This document shows positions 19,188 to 28,180 of a stretch of DNA of 64,000 nt, one piece after another. Position 1 is the first letter of the stretch, and every line of letters starts with the position of its first letter. Origin of the DNA: Galeruca laticollis (Eukaryota > Arthropoda > Insecta > Coleoptera > Chrysomelidae); contig OY998176.1 in the NCBI GenBank assembly GCA_963921935.1, positions 47,641,813 to 47,705,812 of the forward strand. The letters run 5' to 3'. A program made the position numbers and the translations under genes. The notes beneath the pieces were generated by a model. That model was given only the letters and a program-made list of their open reading frames with translations, did not search any database and was not told where the DNA came from.

Positions 19188-21089
19188 ATCAGAACTCGGG
19201 CCCTGATCACTATCCCTTCTTATCTCTACCTGGTTTTGTATCATGTTCACCTGTCTTCTATCTTCACCTCCTCGACTATCTCTTTGATCATAATTCCTGT
19301 CTCTGTTTTCATTTCTTCTGTCCTCTTCATTATTTCTCCCCTCTCTTCTGTATTGTTGCCAGTTCCGATGACGATTGTCGTTATCATTCCGTCTTCCATA
19401 ATTTTGGTAATTTCCTCCATTATATCCATTATTCCGATTCCCATTATTACCATTCTGATACCCATTACGATAATTTCCATTTCCGTTTCTGTAATTATCA
19501 TATCTCGGATTTCTATCATCCCGTCCTGGTCTTCTTCTCTCGTAATTTCGATTTTCATAATTTCTCTGATCATTTCTCCATTCATTTTCTCTTCTATTCT
19601 GTCCATTCCCATTTTCATTTAATCGATTGTCTCTTGTATCGTTATGATTTGTATAGCTCCGTTCCACTCTTTGTAGATATCTTGATAAACTATCCATGGC
19701 TTTAATATTATGAAGCGCTATTGTTTCAGCTACTTCTGAATTGAAATGTCTGCCAATGTATAGCACTGATTCCTCCTCCTTCATTCCCGGATCTAAGTAC
19801 TGGGCTACATTATATAATTGCATCGCATAATTATTCAGGTTTTTGCTTTTCTTATAATCAAATTTCCCGAAGTATAACCGCTCTCTGAATGTTGCTTGTT
19901 GCAATTCTCCCCAGAAATAGGCTAAGAATTGTTGCTCGAACTCTTCTAGGCTTTGTATTAGTTCTTCCTTATTACAAAACCACAATAAAGCATGGCCCTG
20001 TAATATGCTCCTTATAATAAGCTTGATCTCAACAATATCTCTGATTCCTTTAATTTTGTTTCTAATTATTTTGAGAAATACTTTGGGATGTATATTGTTA
20101 ATATTCCCATCAAATTTCACTCCGATTTCTAAATTGTGGAAATTTCCTGGGTATATATTGTTTCCTCCATTTCTTCTCAAATTTTCCTCCATTTCCTCTA
20201 TCGTGATCCTTAATTTCCGATTCATTTCTTCGATTTCTTTATTCATTTGTCGATTTATGTCGTCGGTTATTGTTAGACTCATCCCCGTTCTCTCTTCAAT
20301 CCGGCCATCCAAATCCTTAAATTTTCTATTTACGTTATCTTTCATCTGTTCCACTTCCTTTGTTATTTGTTTATTTTGTTTTGAGACCTCTACTTTAATA
20401 TTCTCTGGTAAATATTCTTCTAGATCTCTTCTAAATTCTAATACTTCTTCTACTATGTTTTCTCTGATTTTCATACCATTTTCCTGTATTTCTTGTCTTA
20501 TGTTTTTATTATTTTCCTCTATGTCTTCTTGTATTTGCCGAATACTCTTCTTATGTTCTTCTTGATTCTCTTTAAGTTCCTTAATCTCTTTGCAGTTTTC
20601 AAATCTAACCTCTTCTATCTTCCGTTCCAATCTGTTCATGTTTTCATGAATATTATGAATGTCTCCCCTCAAATTAAGCTCCATTCTATCCATATTTCCG
20701 TTAATGCTATTTATATTTCCATTCAACTTTTGATCCATTTTGTTCATGTTTTCATTTAACTCTCCCTTCATTGTATTCATCTGGTTCAACAATTGTTGCA
20801 TCAAATCTATCATTTGGTTATCATTCCTTGTTCTTGTTTGTTGTTCCCTTCTCTCTTGTATTTCTTGACTTCTATCCAATCCTTCTTCTACTCGTTCTAC
20901 CTCTATTTCATATTCTTCATCTCCTGTTCTCCTTTCTTCCTGTGCATCATCTTCCGATTGCTGTCCTTGGATGAGGTATTGCACGTGGAAATCTCCCATT
21001 CCATGGCTTCTTCCTTCTCTTTCCTCCTCAGATCCACTATCATTTCCAACCTGCTTCCCATCGCGCAACATCATTTTCCTATTTTCCAT
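19173..21089 (-). CDS. Gypsy Gag protein, 638 aa, coiled coil and Asn/Arg-rich tail
   Basis: Uninterrupted structural protein expected to form the particle. Residues 1-90 are acidic; about 95-305 are heptad-like with many N, E, K, I and L and repeats such as NEN-NKM and NGNMDRM, a long coiled coil. Residues 320-480 look like capsid (LLWFCNKEELIQSLEEFEQQ; FRERLYFGKFDYKKSKNLNN). Residues 485-600 are an Asn/Arg/Tyr/Gly-rich tail; no CCHC zinc knuckle is present, so basic repeats probably bind RNA. It starts at the first ATG after the PBS, 84 bp past the LTR, and ends in TAA directly after a slippery heptamer. The T/C-rich plus strand creates several long antisense frames that are shadows. A decayed relative is at 34329-35295. 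Confidence 0.88.
   Translation of the reverse strand: MENRKMMLRDGKQVGNDSGSEEEREGRSHGMGDFHVQYLIQGQQSEDDAQEERRTGDEEYEIEVERVEEGLDRSQEIQERREQQTRTRNDNQMIDLMQQLLNQMNTMKGELNENMNKMDQKLNGNINSINGNMDRMELNLRGDIHNIHENMNRLERKIEEVRFENCKEIKELKENQEEHKKSIRQIQEDIEENNKNIRQEIQENGMKIRENIVEEVLEFRRDLEEYLPENIKVEVSKQNKQITKEVEQMKDNVNRKFKDLDGRIEERTGMSLTITDDINRQMNKEIEEMNRKLRITIEEMEENLRRNGGNNIYPGNFHNLEIGVKFDGNINNIHPKVFLKIIRNKIKGIRDIVEIKLIIRSILQGHALLWFCNKEELIQSLEEFEQQFLAYFWGELQQATFRERLYFGKFDYKKSKNLNNYAMQLYNVAQYLDPGMKEEESVLYIGRHFNSEVAETIALHNIKAMDSLSRYLQRVERSYTNHNDTRDNRLNENGNGQNRRENEWRNDQRNYENRNYERRRPGRDDRNPRYDNYRNGNGNYRNGYQNGNNGNRNNGYNGGNYQNYGRRNDNDNRHRNWQQYRREGRNNEEDRRNENRDRNYDQRDSRGGEDRRQVNMIQNQVEIRRDSDQGPSSDPNFE
19179..19185 (-). 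promoter_or_regulatory. -1 frameshift slippery heptamer AAATTTC
   Basis: The last gag codons on the minus strand read CCA AAT TTC GAG TAA. A-AAT-TTC is a canonical X-XXY-YYZ heptamer; a -1 slip there gives AAA TTT CGA GTA, exactly the open frame of the protease. The shift site lies 3 nt before the gag stop codon. A downstream pseudoknot was not assessed. Confidence 0.75.
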
Positions 21090-21145
21090 TGTTCTTTGTT
21101 TTTAATTTATTTTTATTTTTTTAATATATTATTTTTATAATCGCC

Positions 21146-21163
21146 CCACGTTTTTGGGTGCCA
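21146..21163 (-). promoter_or_regulatory. Primer binding site, tRNA-Lys-like
   Basis: On the element strand TGGCACCCAAAAACGTGG begins 9 nt after the end of the 5' LTR. It resembles Lys-type PBSs (TGGCGCCCAACGTGGGGC) with changes, and GGGGCGA follows. The tRNA assignment is tentative; the TGG and position fit a PBS. Confidence 0.6.
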
Positions 21164-21172
21164 ATTTATAAG

Positions 21173-23380
21173 GGATATGTTTTATATTTTAATATTTATA
21201 CTTATATGATTTACCTTTATTTACCCGTTTTTACCTTCGGCTAGCCCTATATGATTATATGAAATTTTTTAATTGTATGTATTGTTTAAATTTTATATTG
21301 CAGTCGGTAGCATGAGACTTCTCTCTTTGAGTCCTGGACACCTATTAGAAAAAATTTTTACATATATGAATATTTACTTATTATGATTTCGTGATAGGTC
21401 TATTCCTGAATAAATTATATATCTTTATTTCAATCATCTCACCATATGATAATCGAATGAATGATTTAATCAATGTTCGTGAAAAGTGTTATGGACATTG
21501 ACTGGAATAAGAAAAATACCAACACTTAAATAAAAATATTTTAATAAATTGTTGATGAAATATTCAAAATTTTACACACAAAAATATTCCTGAACCTCCT
21601 CTGTATTCTTTGATGGTCATGCGCACTGAACGCTTATAGTAGCTGCTTCGGCGCAACGGAGCAACTCTTCTGGTTCAACGTTTCTCGTCGTCACAAAATT
21701 ATAGTACACAGTTAACATGGAGGATGCAAATGTTTAACAGTTCAATGTGCATCAATTTAGTGCATTTAGAATAATATGGTTGAAAACTTATATTAAACAG
21801 TTACATATATAATTCAAGTTGTGAATTAAGTGTGTGTTTGATAGTTATAAGAATAGGTCAGCATGCAAAGCGGAAATTAAGATTGGAAAAGCATTTATGA
21901 GTGGTGTGAACTTTGATTATTTTACAAACGAAAAACTTTTTACAAGTAAGTACATATTTAATATCTAAAATTATTGTTGCAGAAAATTAGAGTTCTTTAA
22001 TTATCCATGGATAAAATTTGGTATTGATTATTTTAAAGTTTCTTTGGCCAATTTTAGATTATTCAAATTTAAATGTTCAAATTAATTTCAAAAGTTCACT
22101 TTTTCTTTGTTTGTTTGGAATTCCAAATTAAAAAAACTCAAATAACACAGACCTTATATTCCATTCTCGGCGTGGTGGACCTGCAACATCTCGTCTCTTT
22201 TCTTAGGTATTCCTTACCCAAGAAATACTCGTTCGGCACGTTTCACTTTTTCACAGGGGTTAATCGACATTAATATTATGAATTTCTTATTGATTTAGAT
22301 TTAAAATTATGACTTTTACTTTAAAGTTTTTACAAAAATCTTCTCAGAGAATTACATCCCAGTTCATCATTCCCCAACTAACTCTCGACTCTCTTTTCTT
22401 TTAAAAATCAACAACATTTTTACAATCTCTAAAACACAGCCTCCTAATTTGTTATTTTATTCAACAATTGTCAATGATAATGTTTTTTTTATGGAAATAC
22501 TGAATTCTTCAATTAAAATAGTCTTGGAGAGTGAAATCACTTGTATAAATGGTTTAACAATATCTTATAGAATATATAAATAATCTTTTACTTGTATTAC
22601 AATGGTTTCAATCCTTGTAATTCCTTTTTTTTTAGTAAATTTGTTTACAATTAATATACAATTTCTACAATCTAAATTTATGATTTATATATATGGAACT
22701 GTTTATTTTTTAATTCTTTAATTAGCACTAATTTCGCTTTATATAAACTCTAACTTAATTTCAAATTTACATTCTCTGTTTTATATTAACTTCCAACTCA
22801 TTGAATTTAGGTTGGCAATATTATAACTAGATTCAATCACTTCCTTCATTGATTTCGATTTGATTACTAGATTTCTATGACATACAATATGGCTCTTATT
22901 CCGAATGTCATATTTCATACAGTTTTATTTTCATAAATTACTTTTTTCAAATTGCAACTTTTTATTGTATTTGCATATCGTTAATAAATTAGTGATTTGA
23001 TTATTAATTCTTATTATTTTAGGTTTTGAACAAATTAACATCCTTTTCCCGATTCAAGTGTGGACATAGCAGCGTTCAGATTGATTTTAATGAAAATTGT
23101 TGACATTGACTTGACCTTAGGATTTATTTGTGAAGGTAACATTTTCTTAAGAATTAATTTCTATATTATCATTACCATTCTATTCCTTATCCTTAATCCA
23201 TTTCTTAAATTGATGTACTCAATATTTTATAATACATTTGCTTAAGTCATTCATTCGTTTTATGTTAAACTTTGTTCTTAATTAGGTAGTGTCTAATGAT
23301 ACACCATACGTATATACAAAAAAAATTCCTTTTTTAATTCAATCTAATATATGAATATTTATCTATACTAGAGGACTGGC

Positions 23381-23384
<4 letters not shown>
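21173..23384 (-). repeat. 5' LTR of the large Gypsy element (2212 bp)
   Basis: Near-identical partner of 13436-15648. It would drive transcription of gag-pol from right to left. On its plus strand (antisense to the element) there is an exon-like stretch with a good donor, ACAA|GTAAGT near 21952, and an acceptor-like TTTTAG near 23022; no known protein is recognised there. Confidence 0.93.

Positions 23385-23441
<57 letters not shown>
23385..23441. repeat. (TA)n microsatellite, about 28 units
   Basis: Pure TA tract lying exactly between the outer end of the Gypsy 5' LTR and the 3' end of the PLE. Confidence 0.97.
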
Positions 23442-25851
23442 CTAAACATAGGTTTATTAGGGAAGCGGCAAATTAATTATTTCTATGTTCCAATATTAAA
23501 AAAGAGTAACTATTTAAAACGATTTCATTTACTTTCAATTTGACAATTATTTTTTAAAAATTCAAATATTTCTCTTGATGTTAAATACAATTTACCATTT
23601 ACATCTATTATAATATACATTCTCATATACTTTATCCTTGATAATGGAATAAATAAATTCTGAAAGCTTGGACATAAAAAGTATGAAGGGTACTCGTTTT
23701 AATTTGTGTAGTTAATGAGTAAGATACAATATAGAAGAAATCGCAACAGGTGCGAACTTACCTCCGAATTGAGGTTAGAATCCATTACGTTGTATAGAAC
23801 TAAACTACGGATATTCAAAATATGAAACAGTTCACTAACAAAGGTTTAAAATAGCACAATCACAATAAGATGACTAAAAAAGCCAACATCTAACACCATT
23901 TTGCAGACAAACGAACACGAGTTCTTTTTTATTGTCAAAAGCCGGCAAGGAAATGATATCCCAATTCTTCTAATTTGGAGGGATTAATTGACAGGCAATG
24001 ATACCAACCAATAGTTTAGTGGATGAACGTGACAACAAGTACCATAAGAGAGTGGTCTCCGTTGTGAAAGTTCATATTTAGGATGGAAAAGAAGAATGCA
24101 GAGGGGTTGAGAAATTATATTCATAAGAAAGAAGAAGAGGAAATAATATATCCCCAATGGTTAGAAGTTTGAATAACAACAAAACGTATACCATGGAATA
24201 CAAAGTTAAAATCACCACCAACCAAGAAGACAAAGAGCAAAAGCAATTAAGTAATAATAATAATATTGTAATATAGTAATTATTAAAGTAAAAATAATAA
24301 TTATGTAATATATATATGTATAATAATAAAGTGATAATGGGTGCATCTACCAACACCAATGCACCCAATATAAGAGGTGGAGATATGTTAGCTATCTGCA
24401 AAAGGGGTAGTGTCAATTGAGGGAACGTGATTGTCACTAGTGGAAGGAAGGTTATAGTTGTAATCTAAGGATAACAAAAAGGAATAAATCTCACTCAAGT
24501 GGTCTGTGTCAGTTTTTTTGTTAATGACATTGTTAAATTGTGAAATAAAAGCTATTTCCAAAAATGATCTCTTAATTTTGTTAGACTCTGTCGCCAACAC
24601 CTTTACAGCTTCAAAATTCATACGATGGTCAAGAGAATGAACATGATTTGCTAAAGCGCAACGCTCCGGATGTAATCTACAATCACTCTTATGTGAAACA
24701 ATACGGTTATAAAGTGATCTTAAAGTGTGACCAATACATTGCTTATCACAGTCCCCACATGGAACGCTGTACACAACATTAGTAAGAGAGGTCAACGGAC
24801 ATTTATCTTTAACTCTAGTAAAAATTGATCTAATTGTTAGAGCAGTTTTGTTAGCAATTTTGAAATTGCCATATGCCCGGAACAATCTGGCAAGTCTCGG
24901 AGTAATGTCCTTAATGTATGGAAAGGAAGCTAAAATTAGAGGAGTAGGGGTCGCAACAGCGCCAACATCCATTTGGGCCAAGTTAGGATGGCTATCATCA
25001 GTCAGCAGTTCCATGGAATTAGATGTGCTGAACAATAATTTATTAAGTAAAGTTTTTGGGTAAGAGTTATCCAAGAAAAGGTTGAATAAAATGTTAAGAT
25101 TTTTATTGTGGAAGACACCATTTGAAATTCTAGGGACTCTCAGTTTCATTTGTTTTACCAAGTTCACTTTCATAGAATGTTTGTGGTAAGAATGGTAATT
25201 TAAGTATCTACCAGAACTGCAAGGTTTCCTGTACCAATCGATGATAATAGTATTATTTTTACGAATGAACTTAGTGTCTAAGAAAGGTACGGAATTTTCG
25301 ATGTCTTCTTTTTCTAATGTGAACTGTATATAAGGATCGTAACTGTTGAAAGTCTCAAGAATCTCATCTAGGCCCTCTCTAGGAAGTGCCACGATAATAT
25401 CGTCCACATACTTCTTAATGAACAAAGGAGTGAAAGAAAGTACTGGTATGACAGTATCCAGCAAATCGTCCATGACATATGCTGCTAAGATAGGTGAAAT
25501 AGAGGCACCCATAGGAGTACCAAGAGTTTGTTTATTAAGTTTATTGTTAAAAACAAAATAAGTACTATCAAAAAGAAAAGCACTTAAGTTCAAAAAGACA
25601 TCCTTGTGGATGGAGCAATGGACACTAATACGTTCCCAACTCTTATCGATAGCTCTCAAACAAGCATCAAGATACACGTTACTAAACAACGAGACCACAT
25701 CCAAACTGGCCAGAACATAACCATCTGGAATCATAAAATTGTCAAACTTGTCCGAGACTTCAAATGAATCTTGGATATAATAAACGTTTTCATAATCGTA
25801 AGCGTTAGTCAAAATGTCTGTACAAAATTGTGCAATGCGTTCAGTGGGGGC
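23442..25851 (-). mobile_element. Penelope-like element, 5'-truncated, 3' end at the TA tract
   Basis: Minus-strand PLE with an RT plus GIY-YIG ORF (24388-25851) and about 940 bp of 3' sequence with AT-rich low complexity (24240-24330). The last bases before the TA tract match the 3' ends of PLE pieces at 12.0 kb and 38.2 kb. The 5' end is cut within the N-terminal part of the RT, exactly where a Gypsy fragment starts (about 25850). N-terminal PLE regions like those at 2.4-3.6 kb are missing. Confidence 0.82.
24388..25851 (-). pseudogene. PLE reverse transcriptase and GIY-YIG endonuclease (474+ aa)
   Basis: Long uninterrupted ORF (first Met at 25812; the family reading continues up to about 25850 as PTERIAQFCTDIL). 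RT motifs: LASLDVVSLFSNV (catalytic Asp), TLGTPMGASISPILAAYVMD, and KKYVDDIIVALP (YVDD), then FLDTKF and DWYRKP blocks. The GIY-YIG endonuclease starts at VVYSVPCGDC and continues CIGHTLRSLYNRIVSHK, ALANHVHSLDHRMNFEAVKV and RSFLEIAFISQFNN with the conserved Glu. The usual Tyr of Y-I-G-x-T is Cys here (QCIGHT), which may inactivate the nuclease. The 5' truncation removes the N-terminal domain and first RT blocks, so the copy is dead on arrival despite the clean frame. Confidence 0.85.
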
Positions 25852-25852
25852 T

Positions 25853-26080
25853 CATTGCACAATTGTCAGTGATCATTGTTTGGCGAACTATAGACGTCAC
25901 TGGTACGCAGGATCCAATATTGGTTTCCTTCTTGATGGTAATTGGGTAATCGTTCACGTTTATCAATCGTACAGGGATCTCCTTCGCCGACGTAACCAAT
26001 CCTTTTCCAATTAGTTCTCCTTTGCCAACCTCCTCGTCGTGGTTCCTTGGTTCCATTATAACCGGTGTACCTTCCTCCAT
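25853..26080 (-). pseudogene. Gypsy pol segment between protease and RT
   Basis: The minus frame reads EEGTPVIMEPRNHDEEV, LIGKGLVTSAKEIPVRLINV and DYPITIKKETNIGSCVPV. This matches the spacer after protease in insect Gypsy elements, where conserved 'P-R-L-x-N' and 'I-x-x-G' blocks precede RT. It ends at the PLE junction. There are no catalytic residues. Confidence 0.5.
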
Positions 26081-26140
26081 GATTCTCTGTAGCCGTGCTA
26101 CTATTATTGTTTCGCTTCGTGCAAGTAGAACGGTATCTTC

Positions 26141-26506
26141 CTATACAGCTGCCAACACCGCGCTGCCTTCATGTGGATGAAGGAATACCTCCTCGGAACC
26201 CACTTTAATGGTTCTGTTTCTAAAGTCTAATTGGAAACCATGTACATTCATCACGTCCATTCCCAGAATCACGTCTTCTTCAATGTCAGCTACGATTACC
26301 GTATGCGTGAACTTTTCTGCGCCAATTCTCAATTGGATTTGTGTTTCCCCGTCAATGTTGGCACTCTCGCCGGTGGCGGTCCGCAGCCGCAGTCTCGTTG
26401 GTAGAAGCTTCTTCTTGAGGTTTATTATCTCTGATCGTATAATACTTCTAGTTGCTCCAGTGTCAACCAGCAGAGCATATTTGTTGCCATTCACTTCGCC
26501 ATCCAC
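26141..26506 (-). pseudogene. Gypsy protease (retropepsin)
   Basis: A 121-codon frame reading YALLVDTGATRSIIRSEII (catalytic D-T-G-A) and VIVADIEEDVILGMDVMNVH (I-L-G-M-D loop), then FQLDFRNRTIKVGSEEV. This is a complete retropepsin fold with catalytic residues intact, of the D-T-G-A type, and so of a different lineage from the D-T-G-S protease at 18.6-19.2 kb. It lies downstream of the gag frames in the same orientation. A stop separates it from the pol spacer. Confidence 0.8.
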
Positions 26507-26599
26507 ATATACACTGTCGTTGCGACATTTTACAGAAGCTATCAGTATGAGAGGGTCTTTGGAACGATCATGGGTCGGTGCTGCCCCCTCGTAGCCGAC

Positions 26600-27853
26600 C
26601 CGTTCTAGTTTTCCTGTGACAGGGGTACTTGGTTTGCAGGAGTCCTGGGGTGCTTATATTAACTGCGTACATGCCCTAGCTCGCCACAATTCCAGAATCT
26701 GATCTTTCTCGGCTTCTTGTCCATCATCCTCTTGATCAAGCTGACGATTTTGTCAAACTTGTCCTCGTCGCCTTCTTCTTGGATGGTCCTAACTTTGTTG
26801 TATCCCGAAAACTTCGTTGCTGCTTCATATTCAAGAGCAGCTGTCTATGCGTCAACTAATGTTTTGAGATGAGCTAAACGAAGCGTCTTCTGTATATCGG
26901 GGTCACGTAAGCCATCAATAAAGGTCTGTTTGGCCAGACATTCCATCAGGTTCTCTGCTGCTGATGGATAAGCAAATCGAACGAGTCGGGCAATATCCAC
27001 TTCATATCCTTGAAGTGTTTCGTCACGTTTATGCCCCCGGTTCTTCAGCTGGGATTGGTACAAATGTTCTAGATGTTCGTGACCATATCGCATGACCAAC
27101 CTCTTCTTCAGCTGCTCGAAATAATCCGTACCATCCAGAGGTATCGTCTGAAGTACATCTAAGGCATCTCCCCGAAGCGCGATAGTTAAGTTCACTGCTT
27201 TCTCCTTGTCGGACCAATTATTCACTCTAACGGCTGCTTCAAACTGTTTTACGTAATTGGTCCATGATATCTTTCCATCGAACGTTGGGGCCTTGGCTCG
27301 GGTAAAACTGCCAATATTATCTGTCTTGCGTTATGTTTCTGGCTTGCAGATCTCGATCTTCTTTTCTTCTGCTGAAGTGTCTTATGTTCTTAAATCGGCA
27401 ATCTTTGTCTCTAACTCCTTGATTTTCTCGTCCATCTGATTTTCCATCGTTGTCATCTTATTCTCGATTTCAGATTTTAGAGACGAAATTTCATTTTCAC
27501 CGTCAGCGGCAATGTCGTTTTTCATTAAGATATCGGCAGATATATCGTTCTCCAAAGTAGAAATCTTGTCGTTAATATTAGCAGACATTTCGTTCTTCAT
27601 AGCAGAAATATCGTTTTTCACATTCGTTGAAATTTTCTCTTCCATGGCAGAAATCTTCTCGTCCAGAAATTGACGAGATTAAGGTGGAAGCCTCGTCATC
27701 AAATAAAACTGTTTCTGGATCAAAGCCGTCATTTTCCAGTGCCCCTTTAAGTCTTTCTACTAATTCACTTTTCTTACCGGACGTTTCCAACTCACGATCT
27801 TCCAGTTCTGCTCTTAATTCCGCCACTTTCAGATCCCTTAATCTCTTGGCCAT
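26600..27853 (-). pseudogene. Gypsy Gag with N-terminal SAP domain, coiled coil, capsid and decayed zinc knuckle
   Basis: Starting at 27853, LKVAELRAELEDRELETSGK and KSELVERLKGAL form a SAP-like DNA-binding motif (residues about 7-40). In a neighbouring frame a coiled coil follows (27645-27382, repeats of MKNEMS, ENDIS and MENQMDEKIKE). 27225-26845 is capsid-like (EKAVNLTIALRGDALDVLQT; FIDGLRDPDIQKTLRLAHLK). After a TAG at about 26847 it continues to RFWNCGELGHVRS near 26690, a CCHC knuckle whose first Cys is Phe. At least two frameshifts and two stops. SAP-containing gags occur in several insect Gypsy families; whether SAP tethers to DNA is unproven. Confidence 0.75.
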
Positions 27854-27878
27854 TCTTACGTAGGTATTAATTCATATT

Positions 27879-27896
27879 ATCCCACTTCTGACACCA
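27879..27896 (-). promoter_or_regulatory. Primer binding site, tRNA-Leu-like
   Basis: The plus strand ATCCCACTTCTGACACCA reads like a tRNA 3' end, so the element strand carries TGGTGTCAGAAGTGGGAT directly inside the LTR. The CTGAC-ACCA acceptor fits a tRNA starting GTCAG, as Leu tRNAs do. Confidence 0.65.
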
Positions 27897-27898
27897 GT

Positions 27899-28180
27899 GT
27901 AATGTTTTTCTTATTTATTTAAACAGTAAACGGGTGGGATAAATTTTGAACACACGGTATAGCTACTTAGTAACACTAAACTACTCACTAACACTTAAAT
28001 TATATATACTTAACAAATCACTTGAATTTAATTTATATGCAAACAAACTTAATTATTAATTTATATCAACACTTTACTGTTCGCTATTTCGGTGTATTCT
28101 TGTTTGATTCTCGAGATCACTTTATCAACTAACTAATCTTTCTCTGGTCGGTTCCTTATATATTTGGGTGGAACCTGTCA
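27899..28180 (-). repeat. Probable 5' LTR of the SAP-gag Gypsy element (about 282 bp)
   Basis: On the element strand the segment would start TGACAGGTTCCACCC (28180) and end ACATTACA just before the PBS, giving TG...CA ends. TATATAAGGAACC at about 28155-28167 looks like a core promoter TATA box. No second copy is present in the window, so the outer limit is inferred only from the TG and the TATA position. Confidence 0.5.

Larger units (their letters stand above)
13436..23384 (-). mobile_element. Gypsy-type LTR retrotransposon with 2.2-kb LTRs, integrase core deleted
   Basis: A 9.95-kb element on the minus strand: 5' LTR 21173-23384, PBS near 21163, gag, protease, RT, RNase H, a truncated integrase end, a 1.1-kb noncoding stretch, PPT at 15656 and 3' LTR 13436-15648. 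The LTRs differ at about five positions by eye, so the insertion is young. LTRs this long are rare for Gypsy elements; Woot of Tribolium is a known precedent. LTR ends are not TG...CA (they read TTAAGCC... and ...CATATCC on the element strand). It lies between two TA tracts, so a target duplication cannot be read safely. The missing integrase core makes this copy non-autonomous. Confidence 0.9.
25852..28180 (-). mobile_element. Gypsy-type retrotransposon, 5' half (LTR, SAP-gag, protease)
   Basis: Minus-strand element with 5' LTR at about 27899-28180, a tRNA-Leu-like PBS, gag in several broken frames (27853-26600) and protease (26506-26141). RT, RNase H, integrase and the 3' LTR are missing because the sequence switches to the PLE near 25850. 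It differs from the large Gypsy element in gag, protease and PBS, so it is another lineage. Confidence 0.75.

Noticed and set aside
20998..21000. Alternative gag start at the internal Met (MGDFHVQYLI)
   Set aside because: The upstream ATG at 21089 is in frame, first after the PBS, and the intervening acidic sequence is open; the longer start is simpler.
19184..21140. Several plus-strand open frames of 60-186 codons (Ile/Ser/Phe-rich)
   Set aside because: They are antisense shadows of the purine-rich gag coiled coil and Asn/Arg tail; they have no motifs and only low complexity.
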